From contig NZ_CP076853.1 in assembly GCF_018987265.1 (NCBI RefSeq), positions 2,108,001 through 2,172,000 on the forward strand: DNA of 64,000 bases, given 5' to 3'. Below are positions 43,879 through 52,817 of the stretch, piece after piece. The position numbers and the translations under genes are program-made. Below the pieces are notes generated by a model. It had not been told where the DNA came from. It saw only the letters and a list, made by a program, of their open reading frames with translations, and did no database searches. Numbering within the stretch: the first letter of the stretch is position 1; the number at the start of each line of letters is the position of its first letter. This DNA is from Rhizobium sp. WYJ-E13 (lineage in GTDB: Bacteria; Pseudomonadota; Alphaproteobacteria; Rhizobiales; Rhizobiaceae).

Positions 43879-44697
43879 CTATGGTTTCTCGTAGAAATGT
43901 CCGTAGATTGCCTGACCGTAATGGTCTTCTTCTCCGGCGAAGTTTTTCTCACGAAGATAAAACGCGCGATATTCCCTATCGATATCTGTTCGAGCGAGGG
44001 TGATGTTGCTGTTTCCCCGCTTCCTCATCTCCTCGACGAGCGAATTTAGAACGAAACTGGCGTAGAAATCGAAATGCTTCCGGCGGCAAATATAGCATTT
44101 GTCATTTGTCACCAGGAATACCCTGAGATCGGTCCATGATCGGTACAGATATTTGTAAACCGCCGGCAGGATCTGCGAATAATTCAGGTTCGCGTAGTCG
44201 TCCAGGCAGAGCACGCCATCTGGCGCGAGCAGCGCGTCGGCAAGCTTCATCTCTTCAAGCGTACCCCGATAGGAGTGCGTGGAATCAACATGCATAAACC
44301 GAACTGACCTCTTCAACGACGTATACCCGTCGTAGCTCTTCGCGAATTCTTCAGATCTCCCCAGGTGAAAATCCGGCTTGGCGAAGAAAGAAGCGGCGGT
44401 CTCCGCAGTCATATACGGCTCAACGTCCACCAGAACGAACTTGTCTTTAGGCTGAACATGGGCGCTCAACACAGCCGCTGATCGTCCCTTGAAAACCCCA
44501 AACTCCAGAATGCTGCCCGTGACACCTGTCGCCTTCTGAAACGCAAGCACGGAATCCATCAACTGCATCGAAAAGGCAGACATCATGCCTTCAATACTGT
44601 CCGCCTTCTCCTGGACTTCCCCAAACGGAAACGTGGCGACTCCATCCATGTTAACAGCCGGGTGTCGCCTGTGTCTAAAGCGGGCAAATAAGTCCAT
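43879..44697 (-). CDS. TylF-like class I SAM methyltransferase
   Basis: The 272-aa protein shows 'ILEFGVFKGRSAAVLS' (SAM loop), 'FVLVDVEPYM', 'HVDSTHSYRGTLEEMKLADALLAPDGVLCLDDYANL', the D-H-x-Y and metal-site style of TylF/MacB3-type methyltransferases that act on sugars. The C-terminus is extended. ATG 44697 has GAGGGG nine bases upstream; other ATG or GTG starts are possible. It is divergent from a second methyltransferase. Both may modify a surface glycan, e.g. altering phage reception (inference). Confidence 0.8.
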   Translation of the reverse strand: MDLFARFRHRRHPAVNMDGVATFPFGEVQEKADSIEGMMSAFSMQLMDSVLAFQKATGVTGSILEFGVFKGRSAAVLSAHVQPKDKFVLVDVEPYMTAETAASFFAKPDFHLGRSEEFAKSYDGYTSLKRSVRFMHVDSTHSYRGTLEEMKLADALLAPDGVLCLDDYANLNYSQILPAVYKYLYRSWTDLRVFLVTNDKCYICRRKHFDFYASFVLNSLVEEMRKRGNSNITLARTDIDREYRAFYLREKNFAGEEDHYGQAIYGHFYEKP

Positions 44698-44843
44698 TCC
44701 CATCATCCCCTCGTTGCCGCTCACCGATTGCAGATTTGTTTCAGAAGAGCAACGAAGAAGGGGGATGATCCCCAGGGGATGGATGCATCACTGGTCCGCC
44801 TGCAGTAAATGTACATGACCGCGCCTTACCCCTCAATTAAACG

Positions 44844-45968
44844 ATGATCCTTGGCCAACGCTCCGCGCCATGTTGGCGATCAACCTTTGTCCCGGACGCG
44901 CTGACAAGCTCCCAACGCGGAAGACGTGGTTACGACGTCACAGCTTTCGATCTTTTCGCTATCCGAGAAGGCATCAATGAAATAGGGATTTCTGACTTGT
45001 CGAAAGATCTTGTCTCCAATCTGCATTATCTGCGGGGCCTTATGTCGAACGAAAGCTTCAATCAACTGCTGAATATATTCTGGCTTCGGCCGGAAACCGC
45101 TCTCTGGCGGTACCTGGACATCAAAGCGATGCGCGACTTCGAGTTCGTTGGCCAGTCGCTCGACTTCGGGTGCGGTGACGGTTTGTTCTCTTTCATCAGG
45201 GCCGGTGGAAAGTTCGATCCGCTCTTTGATGCTTTTCAGAAAACCGCCAATCTTGATCGCTTCTATGAGAAAGTCGACGTATTCGACGCCTACGATGACA
45301 GCTACGCGCCATTGGTGACCAAAAGACCGGATTACCAAATCTCTGTTGGCTTCGATCACAAGCCGAATCTTTTGAAAAAGGCGGCCGGATTGGGTCTCTA
45401 TACTGAGACGGTGGCTGGCGACGGGAACGAGCCTCTGATTTTCGAGGACGAAAGTTTCGATACGATCTTCTCCAATATCGTCTACTGGCTGGAAGATCCT
45501 GCGAAAGTACTTGGCGAGCTTTCCAGAATATTGCGCCCTAGCGGGCGGCTGTGTCTGATGCTGCCAAACACGACCCTTCCCGAATACAGCTTTTTCAACC
45601 GCCTATTCGTACAGACTAAGAACCCAGCATGGGGTTGGCTTGACGGAATTGATCGTGGCCGACTGAGCGACAACATTAAGCAGGCCGCGAGCGACGAGCA
45701 GTGGCGGGACGTTTTTAATGCCTCGGGTTTGAAGGTACATCATCACTCTCAACACCTGTCGAAACACATCATTCAGGCTTGGGATATCGGCTTCCGGCCA
45801 ATGTTCCCCGCGTTCCTGAAAGCTGTTGAAGCCATCCCCGCCGACAAACTTGCTGACGTGAAAACTGAATGGGTGGAATCGCTAAAGAGGTTCGCCTTGC
45901 CATTCGCCGCTACCGAGACCCGCGATAACCCCACCAACGCGTTCCACTGCTACATCCTCACAAAGTAG
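44844..45968 (+). CDS. Class I SAM-dependent methyltransferase
   Basis: The 374-aa protein has an N-terminal region of unclear start, then 'FWLRPETALWRYLDIKAM', SAM motif I 'SLDFGCGDGLFSF', 'FDTIFSNIVYWLEDPAKVLGELSRILRPSGRLCLMLPN' and a C-terminal domain that may bind the substrate. This resembles methyltransferases found in polysaccharide clusters. No clear ribosome-binding site precedes ATG 44844; ATG 45042 would still retain the core domain. It is less GC-rich than phage-like genes. A terminator follows. Confidence 0.75.
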   Translation: MILGQRSAPCWRSTFVPDALTSSQRGRRGYDVTAFDLFAIREGINEIGISDLSKDLVSNLHYLRGLMSNESFNQLLNIFWLRPETALWRYLDIKAMRDFEFVGQSLDFGCGDGLFSFIRAGGKFDPLFDAFQKTANLDRFYEKVDVFDAYDDSYAPLVTKRPDYQISVGFDHKPNLLKKAAGLGLYTETVAGDGNEPLIFEDESFDTIFSNIVYWLEDPAKVLGELSRILRPSGRLCLMLPNTTLPEYSFFNRLFVQTKNPAWGWLDGIDRGRLSDNIKQAASDEQWRDVFNASGLKVHHHSQHLSKHIIQAWDIGFRPMFPAFLKAVEAIPADKLADVKTEWVESLKRFALPFAATETRDNPTNAFHCYILTK

Positions 45969-46010
45969 CGGGTTACACTAATCCGCCTGCCCACAGATGC
46001 GCTCAAAACC

Positions 46011-46034
46011 AGCCGCCGTTCGGGCGGCTTTTTC
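46011..46034 (+). terminator. Intrinsic terminator
   Basis: AGCCGCC-GTTCG-GGCGGCT followed by TTTTCC lies 43 bases after the methyltransferase stop, separating it from the tail-fibre gene. Confidence 0.8.
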
Positions 46035-46174
46035 CTTGTATCGGGATAACACAGTAACTCCGGCTGCGAGATACGGAGTCCATAATCCCGCGCCCGATGG
46101 CGTTGGTCTCTACTCACCACATCAGCCCGACAACCTTCTTGCGCCTATGGTCACCAAAACCAGAGGCGTGATCT

Positions 46175-47773
46175 ATGACAATTTCAACCGAGACAAATCG
46201 GTCCGGCCCCTACAGCGGGGACGGCACCACCACAGCCTTCGAATACAAATTTAAGATCCTCGAACCGCAACATCTGCAGGTGATCCGCACGGACGCCTCC
46301 GGCGCGGATACGATCCTTGTATTGGATGCCGACTACACAGTAACCGGCGTTGGAAACGATGGCGGCGGAAGCGCCGTCATCACCCCTGCCCCAGCCGCCG
46401 GCAGCAAGATAACGCTGCTGCTGAACGTGCCATTCACGCAGGAAACCGATCTGGAAAACCAGGGCGCGTATTATGCCGAAACCGTCGAGCAGGCGCTCGA
46501 CCTGATCGTGATGCGACTTCAGCAATTGAAGGAACGGGCGGCCCGCGCCGTTACCATTCCACCGAGTTATGATTCCGCCACCATCGACCAGCTTATTTCC
46601 AATGTGCTGGCGCTGAGCGACAAAGGAGCAGCCATCGAAGCCGTCGCGGCTGTGGCGCAATATCTGGAAACAGTCGCTGGCATAGCTGATGATATTCCTG
46701 CCGTTGCGGACCTCACGCAAATTGCTGGACAGAAGGCCAACGAAGCTGCGCAATCAGCGGCGGCCGCAAACGCAAGCGCCAATCTCTCGACCGCCTATGC
46801 GAACAATCCGGAAGACGTTCAGATCCCAGGCTCGGGCGGCCTTTTCTCTTCATTTCATTGGTATCGAAAAACGCTCGCACTCTACGATTCGGTTGCCGCC
46901 GGCATCGCCGGAATGTTTCACAGTTCCGCCGCAAAAGCGGACATCACAGATAGCGACGAATTCGCCATTGCCGACAGTGCTGACGGCTGGGCCCTGAAAA
47001 AGGTTCTGGCGAGCAGTGTTGTCAAATACGTCTGCATTGCCACCGGCTTCGATTTTTTTACCGGATTCATCCCGGCCTATGTCGGGGCTTCATCCGTCAC
47101 CATCGGCCCAGGCATGGGTTTTTTTGGCGGCAAGAAACATCAGGCCGCCATTGCCACGGCAAAGACGCTTGTTCAGTTGCTCGACACGGGATCCGTGCAG
47201 CCGTCAAAGACCTATTTCCTCTATGCCATCAGGAAGGCATCGGATGGCACTACGGATTTCGTGATGTCGCTGTCGGCATCAGAGGCAGGTGTCACGAAGC
47301 CGGTCGGCTGGGAATGCCTGTCCGGAAGCCGCGTTGGCCTGATCCTCACCAATTCATCGGGGAACGTCGTCCCGTTCTGGCAGACCGGCAATGAGGTCAA
47401 CACCGACACCTACGCGTGGTTTACCGCCAATGCCAATGTGCAGGGCTTGGCAATACCGAGCAATATTCCCGTGGGATTGAGTGTCGATGTCTCGGTGCAG
47501 ATCGACACTGTCGTCGCAGCCCCCGGGCAGGATTGTATCGGCATCGTTTCGGATGCTGCTGCCGCAAACTACACCACCGGTGCCGCCCATCAGGTGCGGT
47601 GCCGGTCACGCTCGGGCAACGATTATCCCGACCAGAGCGCGGCTGCGGGCAAGGCACGCAGCAATGTCAATGGCCAGCTCTGGAGATACGCCGCGGTGAC
47701 AAGCACGGCCTGCGCAGCCTCCGTCTTCGTCTGCGGCTGGCATGATTACACCTGCAAGAGGCTATTTGCATGA
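46175..47773 (+). CDS. T7-type tail fibre protein
   Basis: The 532-aa protein starts with the T7 gp17-like particle-binding domain: 'YSGDGTTTAFEYKFKILEPQHLQVIRTDASGADTILVLDADYTVTGVGNDGGGSAVITPAPAAGSKITLLLNVPFTQETDLENQGAYYAETVEQALD'. A coiled-coil region (about 125-215) and beta-rich receptor-binding parts follow. T7 gp17 is 553 aa. The N-terminal domain would bind the gp11/gp12-like tail here. AGAGGCG precedes ATG 46175. Stop overlaps the next gene. Confidence 0.88.
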   Translation: MTISTETNRSGPYSGDGTTTAFEYKFKILEPQHLQVIRTDASGADTILVLDADYTVTGVGNDGGGSAVITPAPAAGSKITLLLNVPFTQETDLENQGAYYAETVEQALDLIVMRLQQLKERAARAVTIPPSYDSATIDQLISNVLALSDKGAAIEAVAAVAQYLETVAGIADDIPAVADLTQIAGQKANEAAQSAAAANASANLSTAYANNPEDVQIPGSGGLFSSFHWYRKTLALYDSVAAGIAGMFHSSAAKADITDSDEFAIADSADGWALKKVLASSVVKYVCIATGFDFFTGFIPAYVGASSVTIGPGMGFFGGKKHQAAIATAKTLVQLLDTGSVQPSKTYFLYAIRKASDGTTDFVMSLSASEAGVTKPVGWECLSGSRVGLILTNSSGNVVPFWQTGNEVNTDTYAWFTANANVQGLAIPSNIPVGLSVDVSVQIDTVVAAPGQDCIGIVSDAAAANYTTGAAHQVRCRSRSGNDYPDQSAAAGKARSNVNGQLWRYAAVTSTACAASVFVCGWHDYTCKRLFA

Positions 47774-48183
47774 CAACAGTGTATGTTCGCTACGACAGCG
47801 TCGGAACCATCCTTGAAATATTCTTCCGCGATCAGCCTGATATGATCCTCGTGGCTCATGATGACAAAGAGCCCGCGATTGCGAAATACCTTCGCGGCCC
47901 CCTCGGCCGAGAAGATCGCTTCCCGCCCCTCAAGAAATGGCAGCTCTGGCTCGCGGCACTCGAACTCGAGCCGCCGATCGTCAAGGCAGATATCCTCGCG
48001 ACCGTCGGCGGCATGGCCGATATCTCGTTCAAGGACAAGGAAACGATCCGCATCATGATCGAGGATGCGCAGGATTATTCCCGCGAAGATCCCCGCATCG
48101 ATCTCCTGGCTGTCGCCATGGGCATTCCGCCGAACCAGATGGACGACCTCTGGCGATGGGCGGCCGAGTTTCGGCCCCTGTAA
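47770..48183 (+). CDS. Fibre-associated hypothetical protein
   Basis: The 137-aa protein starts at an ATG overlapping the fibre stop (ATGA), which implies a coupled role such as fibre tip, chaperone or assembly factor. It has a beta-rich N-terminus ('TVYVRYDSVGTILEIFFRDQPDMILVAHDD') and a helical C-terminus ('IMIEDAQDYSREDPRIDLLAVAMGI'). I do not recognise the family; phage assignment rests on position. Confidence 0.6.
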   Translation: MTTVYVRYDSVGTILEIFFRDQPDMILVAHDDKEPAIAKYLRGPLGREDRFPPLKKWQLWLAALELEPPIVKADILATVGGMADISFKDKETIRIMIEDAQDYSREDPRIDLLAVAMGIPPNQMDDLWRWAAEFRPL

Positions 48184-48272
48184 CGGCGAGCAAGTGTGAC
48201 GGCAACCGGATGTGACAGCATGTGGAGCCGGCCAAACCGGTCCCACTGAGAGTCACTGGCCGGCAATCACAC

Positions 48273-48944
48273 TCACAGCGGCAGCGGCTTGCCCGTCTGC
48301 TCGGCCATCATGTATTCCGCATACCAGTCCGGCCAGTTCTCGTCGTGCTTTCCGCCATTGCGCTTCTCATGCTCGCCATGCGCCTCTGCCGCCCGACGCA
48401 ATCCCGCGGCGACGTCTTTCGCCGTGCCGAAGGCGGCGAGGTCGGAGGTGATGCGGCCGGGCAGCCGGGCGGTGATTTCCTGGAAGAGCCAGCCATTGCC
48501 GTCAGGGTCGCTGAAGGCTGCGAAGGAGCGGTAGCTGCCTCTGTCGGGATCGGGGCCGCTGACCCGGCGCCGGCCGAAAAGATAGGGCACGTCGGGGCCG
48601 CTATAGACTTCACCTTCGGGATGAAAGGCCTCGCTGACCTCAACGCCGCGCTCGCGTAGCTCCTTGCGGGCGGTCTCGATGTCGGAAACGATGAGATAGA
48701 GGCCTTGCGCGGAGCCGGGTGCCGCCGGTGTCACGTTCTTCCCGAAAATGACGGATGCGTTTGAGCCCGGAGGGGTGAACTGGATCACCCGGTAGTCATC
48801 GCCCGAGGAATAATCGGCATCGAGGCGCCAGCCGAGCCCGCCGTAAAATGCCTTGGCCCGATCGACATCCGAAACGGGCACGACGATGATCTCCAGCTTC
48901 ATCTCGCTGGTGCCGTTGCCGGTCATAGTGTTTGCGCTGCTCAT
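48273..48944 (-). CDS. VOC family protein
   Basis: The 223-aa protein contains one glyoxalase-like module pair (about residues 15-140: 'IIVVPVSDVDRAKAFYGGLGWRLDADY', 'FSDPDGNGWLFQEI') and a C-terminal helical extension ending in '...NWPDWYAEYMMAEQTGKPLPL'. Such extended VOC proteins are common in soil bacteria. ATG 48944 agrees with homology. It begins the second block of ordinary bacterial genes within the phage-like module. Confidence 0.85.
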   Translation of the reverse strand: MSSANTMTGNGTSEMKLEIIVVPVSDVDRAKAFYGGLGWRLDADYSSGDDYRVIQFTPPGSNASVIFGKNVTPAAPGSAQGLYLIVSDIETARKELRERGVEVSEAFHPEGEVYSGPDVPYLFGRRRVSGPDPDRGSYRSFAAFSDPDGNGWLFQEITARLPGRITSDLAAFGTAKDVAAGLRRAAEAHGEHEKRNGGKHDENWPDWYAEYMMAEQTGKPLPL

Positions 48945-49056
48945 GATCTTCCCCCTCCCATCGTCACGACGATGGTGTTGATGATGATGATGACGGCGAT
49001 GCGGCGAATGCATCGCCCGCGCCCACTCTACCACGTTGCGCGCCGGTGATCTCCGC

Positions 49057-49974
49057 TCAACCCTCTCGCGGCATCGCCTTGATGAAATCGATGAAGGCGC
49101 GCAGCGGCGCCGGCACCAGCCGCCGGCCGGGATAATAGAGGAAAGGGCCGGAAAAGCTCTCCCACCAGTCCTCCAGCACCGGCTCCAGCGCGCCGCTTGC
49201 AAAATAGGGCCTGAGCCAATCCTCGAAGGTGAAGACGACACCGGTTCCGGCGACCGCCGCATCGACGGCGAGATCCGTGCCGCCGCCATTCTGGACGATC
49301 AGCGGGCTTGGCGGATCGACCCTGACGATCTCGCCATCGCGCTCGAACTCCCAGACCGGAATGGCGCGGCCGGCAAACCGCCCGCGGATGCAGGCGTGAT
49401 TGAGCAGATCGCGCGGATGCTCCGGCCGGCCATGTGCCGCGAGATAGGCTGAAGACGCGCCCCCGGCATAACGCTGGACCCGCGGGCCGATCGGTACGGC
49501 GATCATGTCCTGCTCCAGCCGCTCGTCGTAGCGAATGCCGGCATCGCAGCCGGCAGCGATGATATCGACGAAATTCTCCTCGGTGACGATTTCGAGACGG
49601 ATGTCGGGATAGGCTTTCAGAAACGGCGGCACGATGCGCGGCAGCACCAGCCGCGCCGCACTGACCGGCACATTGAGCTTCAGCGAGCCGGCCGGCCGAT
49701 CGCGGAAATCCTTGACGAAATCGAGCGCCGCATCGATCTCGCCGAAGGCAGGACCCAGCCGCTCCATCAGCCCGCGACCGGCCTCGGTCGGCACCACGCT
49801 GCGCGTCGTGCGGTTGAAGAGCCTGACACCAAGTTCCGCCTCCAGCCGGCGCACCGCATCACTCAGCGCCGACGAGCTCATATGGCTCGCCCGCGCCGCC
49901 TCGCGGAAACCGCCGGCTCTTGCGACGGCCAGAAAGGCGCTGACATCGCCGATGTCGAGCGTACCCTGCTTCAT
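49057..49974 (-). CDS. LysR-family transcriptional regulator
   Basis: The 305-aa protein has the typical N-terminal wHTH ('DVSAFLAVARAGGFREAARASHMSSSALSDAVRRLEAELGVRLFNRTTRSV') and an effector domain of the LysR class ('GSLKLNVPVSAARLVLPRIVPPFL'). It is divergent from an aldo/keto reductase gene with a 117-base spacer, a common LysR-target layout. Confidence 0.92.
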   Translation of the reverse strand: MKQGTLDIGDVSAFLAVARAGGFREAARASHMSSSALSDAVRRLEAELGVRLFNRTTRSVVPTEAGRGLMERLGPAFGEIDAALDFVKDFRDRPAGSLKLNVPVSAARLVLPRIVPPFLKAYPDIRLEIVTEENFVDIIAAGCDAGIRYDERLEQDMIAVPIGPRVQRYAGGASSAYLAAHGRPEHPRDLLNHACIRGRFAGRAIPVWEFERDGEIVRVDPPSPLIVQNGGGTDLAVDAAVAGTGVVFTFEDWLRPYFASGALEPVLEDWWESFSGPFLYYPGRRLVPAPLRAFIDFIKAMPREG

Positions 49975-50091
49975 GTGCCAGTCTCCGTTAATTGTCCTCG
50001 ATGCCGGACAGCCCGTCCGGATTATAGCCAATTGTCGCAGCAATGTTAGAGGCCTATCTCCTCATTGCCTTCAATCGGAGATCCAGAATTC

Positions 50092-50970
50092 ATGTCAACT
50101 GTCGAAAAATCCGGAAGCTTCAAACTCGGCGACCGCACGGTCAAGCGGCTCGGCTATGGCGCGATGCAGCTCGCCGGCAAGGGTGTCTTCGGCCCGCCGC
50201 GCGATCGCGACGAAGCCATCGCCGTGCTGCGCGAGGCGGTCGAAAGCGGCGTCGATCATATCGACACCAGCGATTTCTACGGCCCGCACGTCACCAATCA
50301 GATCATCAGGGAAGCGCTGCATCCCTATGGCGACGACCTCGTCATCGTCACCAAGGTCGGCGCGCTGCGCGGGGCTGACGCCTCCTGGTATCAGGCCTTC
50401 TCGAAGGAAGAACTGACCGCGGCGATCCACAGCAACCTGAAAAACCTCGACCTCGACGTGATCGAGGTGGTCAATCTGCGCGCCATGTTCGATGTGCACG
50501 GCCCGGCCGAAGGCTCGCTCGAAGCGCCGCTCACGGTTCTCGCCGAGTTGCAGCGGCAAGGCCTGATCAAGCATATCGGCCTGTCGAATGCCACGGCAAA
50601 ACAGGTGGATGACGGCCGCAGGATCACCGAGATCGTCTGTGTCCAGAACCAGTACAACCTCGCCAACCGCGACGATGACGCGTTGATCGACAAGCTCGCC
50701 GCCGAAGGCACCGCCTACGTGCCCTTCTTCCCGCTCGGCGGCTTCTCGCCCCTGCAGTCCTCGACGCTCTCCGATGTCGCTGCCCAATTGGGCGCCACGC
50801 CTCTGCAGGTGGCCCTCGCCTGGCTCCTGAAGCGCGCGCCCAACATCCTGCTGATCCCCGGCACCTCCTCGCGCGGCCACCTCAGAGAAAACCTCGCGGT
50901 GGCCGATATCGAATTGTCTGATGATGTGATGGCGCAACTCGACGGCATTGCCGCAGCGAAAGGCGCCTGA
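50092..50970 (+). CDS. Aldo/keto reductase
   Basis: The 292-aa TIM-barrel NADPH oxidoreductase shows 'HIDTSDFYGPH' (catalytic Asp and Tyr), 'IVTKVG' (Lys), and the C-terminal cofactor motif 'LLIPGTSSRGHLRENL'. The catalytic His in the usual 'LxxLH' strand is Asn ('VVNLR'), as in some AKR subfamilies. ATG 50092 follows GGAG. Probably regulated by the divergent LysR protein. A perfect 11-bp hairpin follows. Confidence 0.9.
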   Translation: MSTVEKSGSFKLGDRTVKRLGYGAMQLAGKGVFGPPRDRDEAIAVLREAVESGVDHIDTSDFYGPHVTNQIIREALHPYGDDLVIVTKVGALRGADASWYQAFSKEELTAAIHSNLKNLDLDVIEVVNLRAMFDVHGPAEGSLEAPLTVLAELQRQGLIKHIGLSNATAKQVDDGRRITEIVCVQNQYNLANRDDDALIDKLAAEGTAYVPFFPLGGFSPLQSSTLSDVAAQLGATPLQVALAWLLKRAPNILLIPGTSSRGHLRENLAVADIELSDDVMAQLDGIAAAKGA

Positions 50971-50984
50971 CTCTACGGAAGGAA

Positions 50985-51015
50985 CGAAACGCGGCCGATC
51001 ACCTGCCGCGTTTCG
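50985..51015 (+). terminator. Hairpin after the aldo/keto reductase gene
   Basis: CGAAACGCGGC and GCCGCGTTTCG form a perfect 11-bp stem with a 9-base loop. There is no T-run on the plus strand, so it may be a weak terminator or RNA-stabilising hairpin. Confidence 0.5.
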
Positions 51016-51230
51016 AAGCCCACATTACGGCCCCTCCCCAGATTGACGAATCGCCAAGGCATCGACATCTTTCTCGTCAGGCGTGGCCTGCGCCCAACCT
51101 CCAGCGATCCTCCCCGGCAGGATCTTCAAAACGGAGGCAAAGGGACTTCCGTCTCGGGTTCGAAGACCTTGGTCCGATCGCTCGGGCGTGGTTGCCGGGG
51201 AACATGCGTCCGTGACGGAGAGGCCAGACA

Positions 51231-52223
51231 ATGACCCAGAACGGAAATCTCAAACGCAGGGTTCGCGCCCGCGCCGCAAAAACCGGCGAATCCTATACTT
51301 CAGCCCTCAGCCATATCCGCAAGAAGCCGACGGATGAGCCTGCCGGCAAATCCCTGCGGCTGGCGGTCGCCCAAACGTCTGTTTGCCTAGACCCATGCGA
51401 TGCCGCGGCATTCCGCACCAACGGCGCCGAAATGCGCCACCTGATGCGCCAGGCGAGCAAGGCCGGCGCCCGGCTGATCCACTTCCCCGAGGGAACGCTC
51501 TGCTTTCCGAGCAAGCGCCTCCTTTCCGAAACCGGCCCCAGGGAGATCGGCGCTGCCGACTGGAGCCGTTACCAATGGGAGGTCCTGCGCGAGGAGTTGG
51601 AGGAGACGAGAAGGCTCGCAAAGAGGCTGGAGCTCTGGACGGTCTTCGGCGCGCCGCACAGGCTGACCCCGCCGCACCGGCCGCATAACAGCCTCTATGT
51701 CATCTCAGACCGGGGCGAGCTGGTGACCCGTTATGACGAGCGCCTGCTCTCCCACACCAAGATTTCCTTCATGTATTCGCCGGGCAAGATCCCCGTCACC
51801 TTCGAGGTGGACGGTATGCGCTTCGGCTGCGCTGCCGGCATAGAATCTCACTATCACGAGATCTTCACCGAATATGAGCGGCTCGACGTCGATTGCGTGC
51901 TCTTCTCCACATCGGGCGAAGTCCCCTCCGCCGCTCCTCCCTTCGCCGCCGAAGTCCTGGGAGTTGCGGCCAGCAATGCATTCTGGGTGAGCTACGCCGC
52001 CCACGCGCCGCAAAGCGTCATCGCCCCCTGCGGCATCGCCGGCCCCAAGGGCCAGTGGGCCGCTCGTTGCCCTGATGACGGCAAACCCGGCATCGCCATC
52101 GCCGAAATCGCCACCGACCCGGCCAATCTCGCCCGCCCCTGGCGGCGCAACGCCCGGGGCGATCTCTACCGGCCGCACCAGATCGAGGGGGATCCGAGGA
52201 GCGACAGCCGCGAATCCTTTTGA
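51231..52223 (+). CDS. Nitrilase-superfamily protein lacking catalytic Cys
   Basis: The 330-aa protein has a basic 45-residue N-terminal extension ('RRVRARAAKTGESYTSALSHIR') and a carbon-nitrogen hydrolase domain from about residue 42. The first catalytic residue, Glu87 in 'HFPEGTL', is kept. The Lys of the 'Y-x-K' motif appears as Glu170 ('RYDERLL'). The nucleophilic Cys of 'C-I-E-x-x-F-P-E' is Gly203 in 'CAAGIESHYHE'. It is probably a pseudoenzyme. ATG 51231 follows GAGAGG. Monocistronic. Confidence 0.8.
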   Translation: MTQNGNLKRRVRARAAKTGESYTSALSHIRKKPTDEPAGKSLRLAVAQTSVCLDPCDAAAFRTNGAEMRHLMRQASKAGARLIHFPEGTLCFPSKRLLSETGPREIGAADWSRYQWEVLREELEETRRLAKRLELWTVFGAPHRLTPPHRPHNSLYVISDRGELVTRYDERLLSHTKISFMYSPGKIPVTFEVDGMRFGCAAGIESHYHEIFTEYERLDVDCVLFSTSGEVPSAAPPFAAEVLGVAASNAFWVSYAAHAPQSVIAPCGIAGPKGQWAARCPDDGKPGIAIAEIATDPANLARPWRRNARGDLYRPHQIEGDPRSDSRESF

Positions 52224-52280
52224 AGCGGCAGGGGCAATTCCGGCAGACCGTGCAGCAATTGTGCTGGAATTGCATGCTTC

Positions 52281-52805
52281 TTACTTCAGGAAAAGACCGG
52301 TCACGGCAAGCCCCGCGCCAACCCCGTAGATCAGCACCATACCTGCATACACGCAAGCGGTTGAAGATTCATATTCCCAGCCGGATGGTAGTTCCACAAA
52401 TCCTGAGACTATGCATCCCACGAGACCGGTTATCAAAAAATGCCACTTGTCGATTGGTTTCTCATCCACGTCATCAGAAGGCCTGATCTCTCCAGGAGGG
52501 TGAAATTTTAGCCGAAATCGGTTTGTCGAAACGATGACCATCATCATAATGAGACCGGACCACCCAAGCCCCCGACCCAGATAATCCGTCCGTTCATCGC
52601 TTGTTGAGTGAGAAGCCAGATCCGCCTGCCAGAGGCATATGATGCACGTCACATAGACAAGGATCACGCCAGTCAGCACGCAAAAAAATGCCAGCAGCGA
52701 ATAGAGCTGTCCCTTGGGCAATAGCCGCGCCCAATATCTCGCCCCAAACCAGGCCGCCATGAAGGTGGGCACGAGTGTGGAGAGGAAGCCCAGATTGGAA
52801 GTCAT
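52281..52805 (-). CDS. Hypothetical multi-span membrane protein
   Basis: The 174-aa protein has about five hydrophobic helices (about 10-25, 33-58, 80-95, 124-140, 150-172), a charged loop 'FHPPGEIRPSDDVDEKPIDKW' and few other features. Family not recognised. It is 12 bases downstream of a secreted-protein gene on the same strand, which suggests an operon. Confidence 0.68.
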   Translation of the reverse strand: MTSNLGFLSTLVPTFMAAWFGARYWARLLPKGQLYSLLAFFCVLTGVILVYVTCIICLWQADLASHSTSDERTDYLGRGLGWSGLIMMMVIVSTNRFRLKFHPPGEIRPSDDVDEKPIDKWHFLITGLVGCIVSGFVELPSGWEYESSTACVYAGMVLIYGVGAGLAVTGLFLK

Positions 52806-52817
52806 GCGCTCGGCCCC

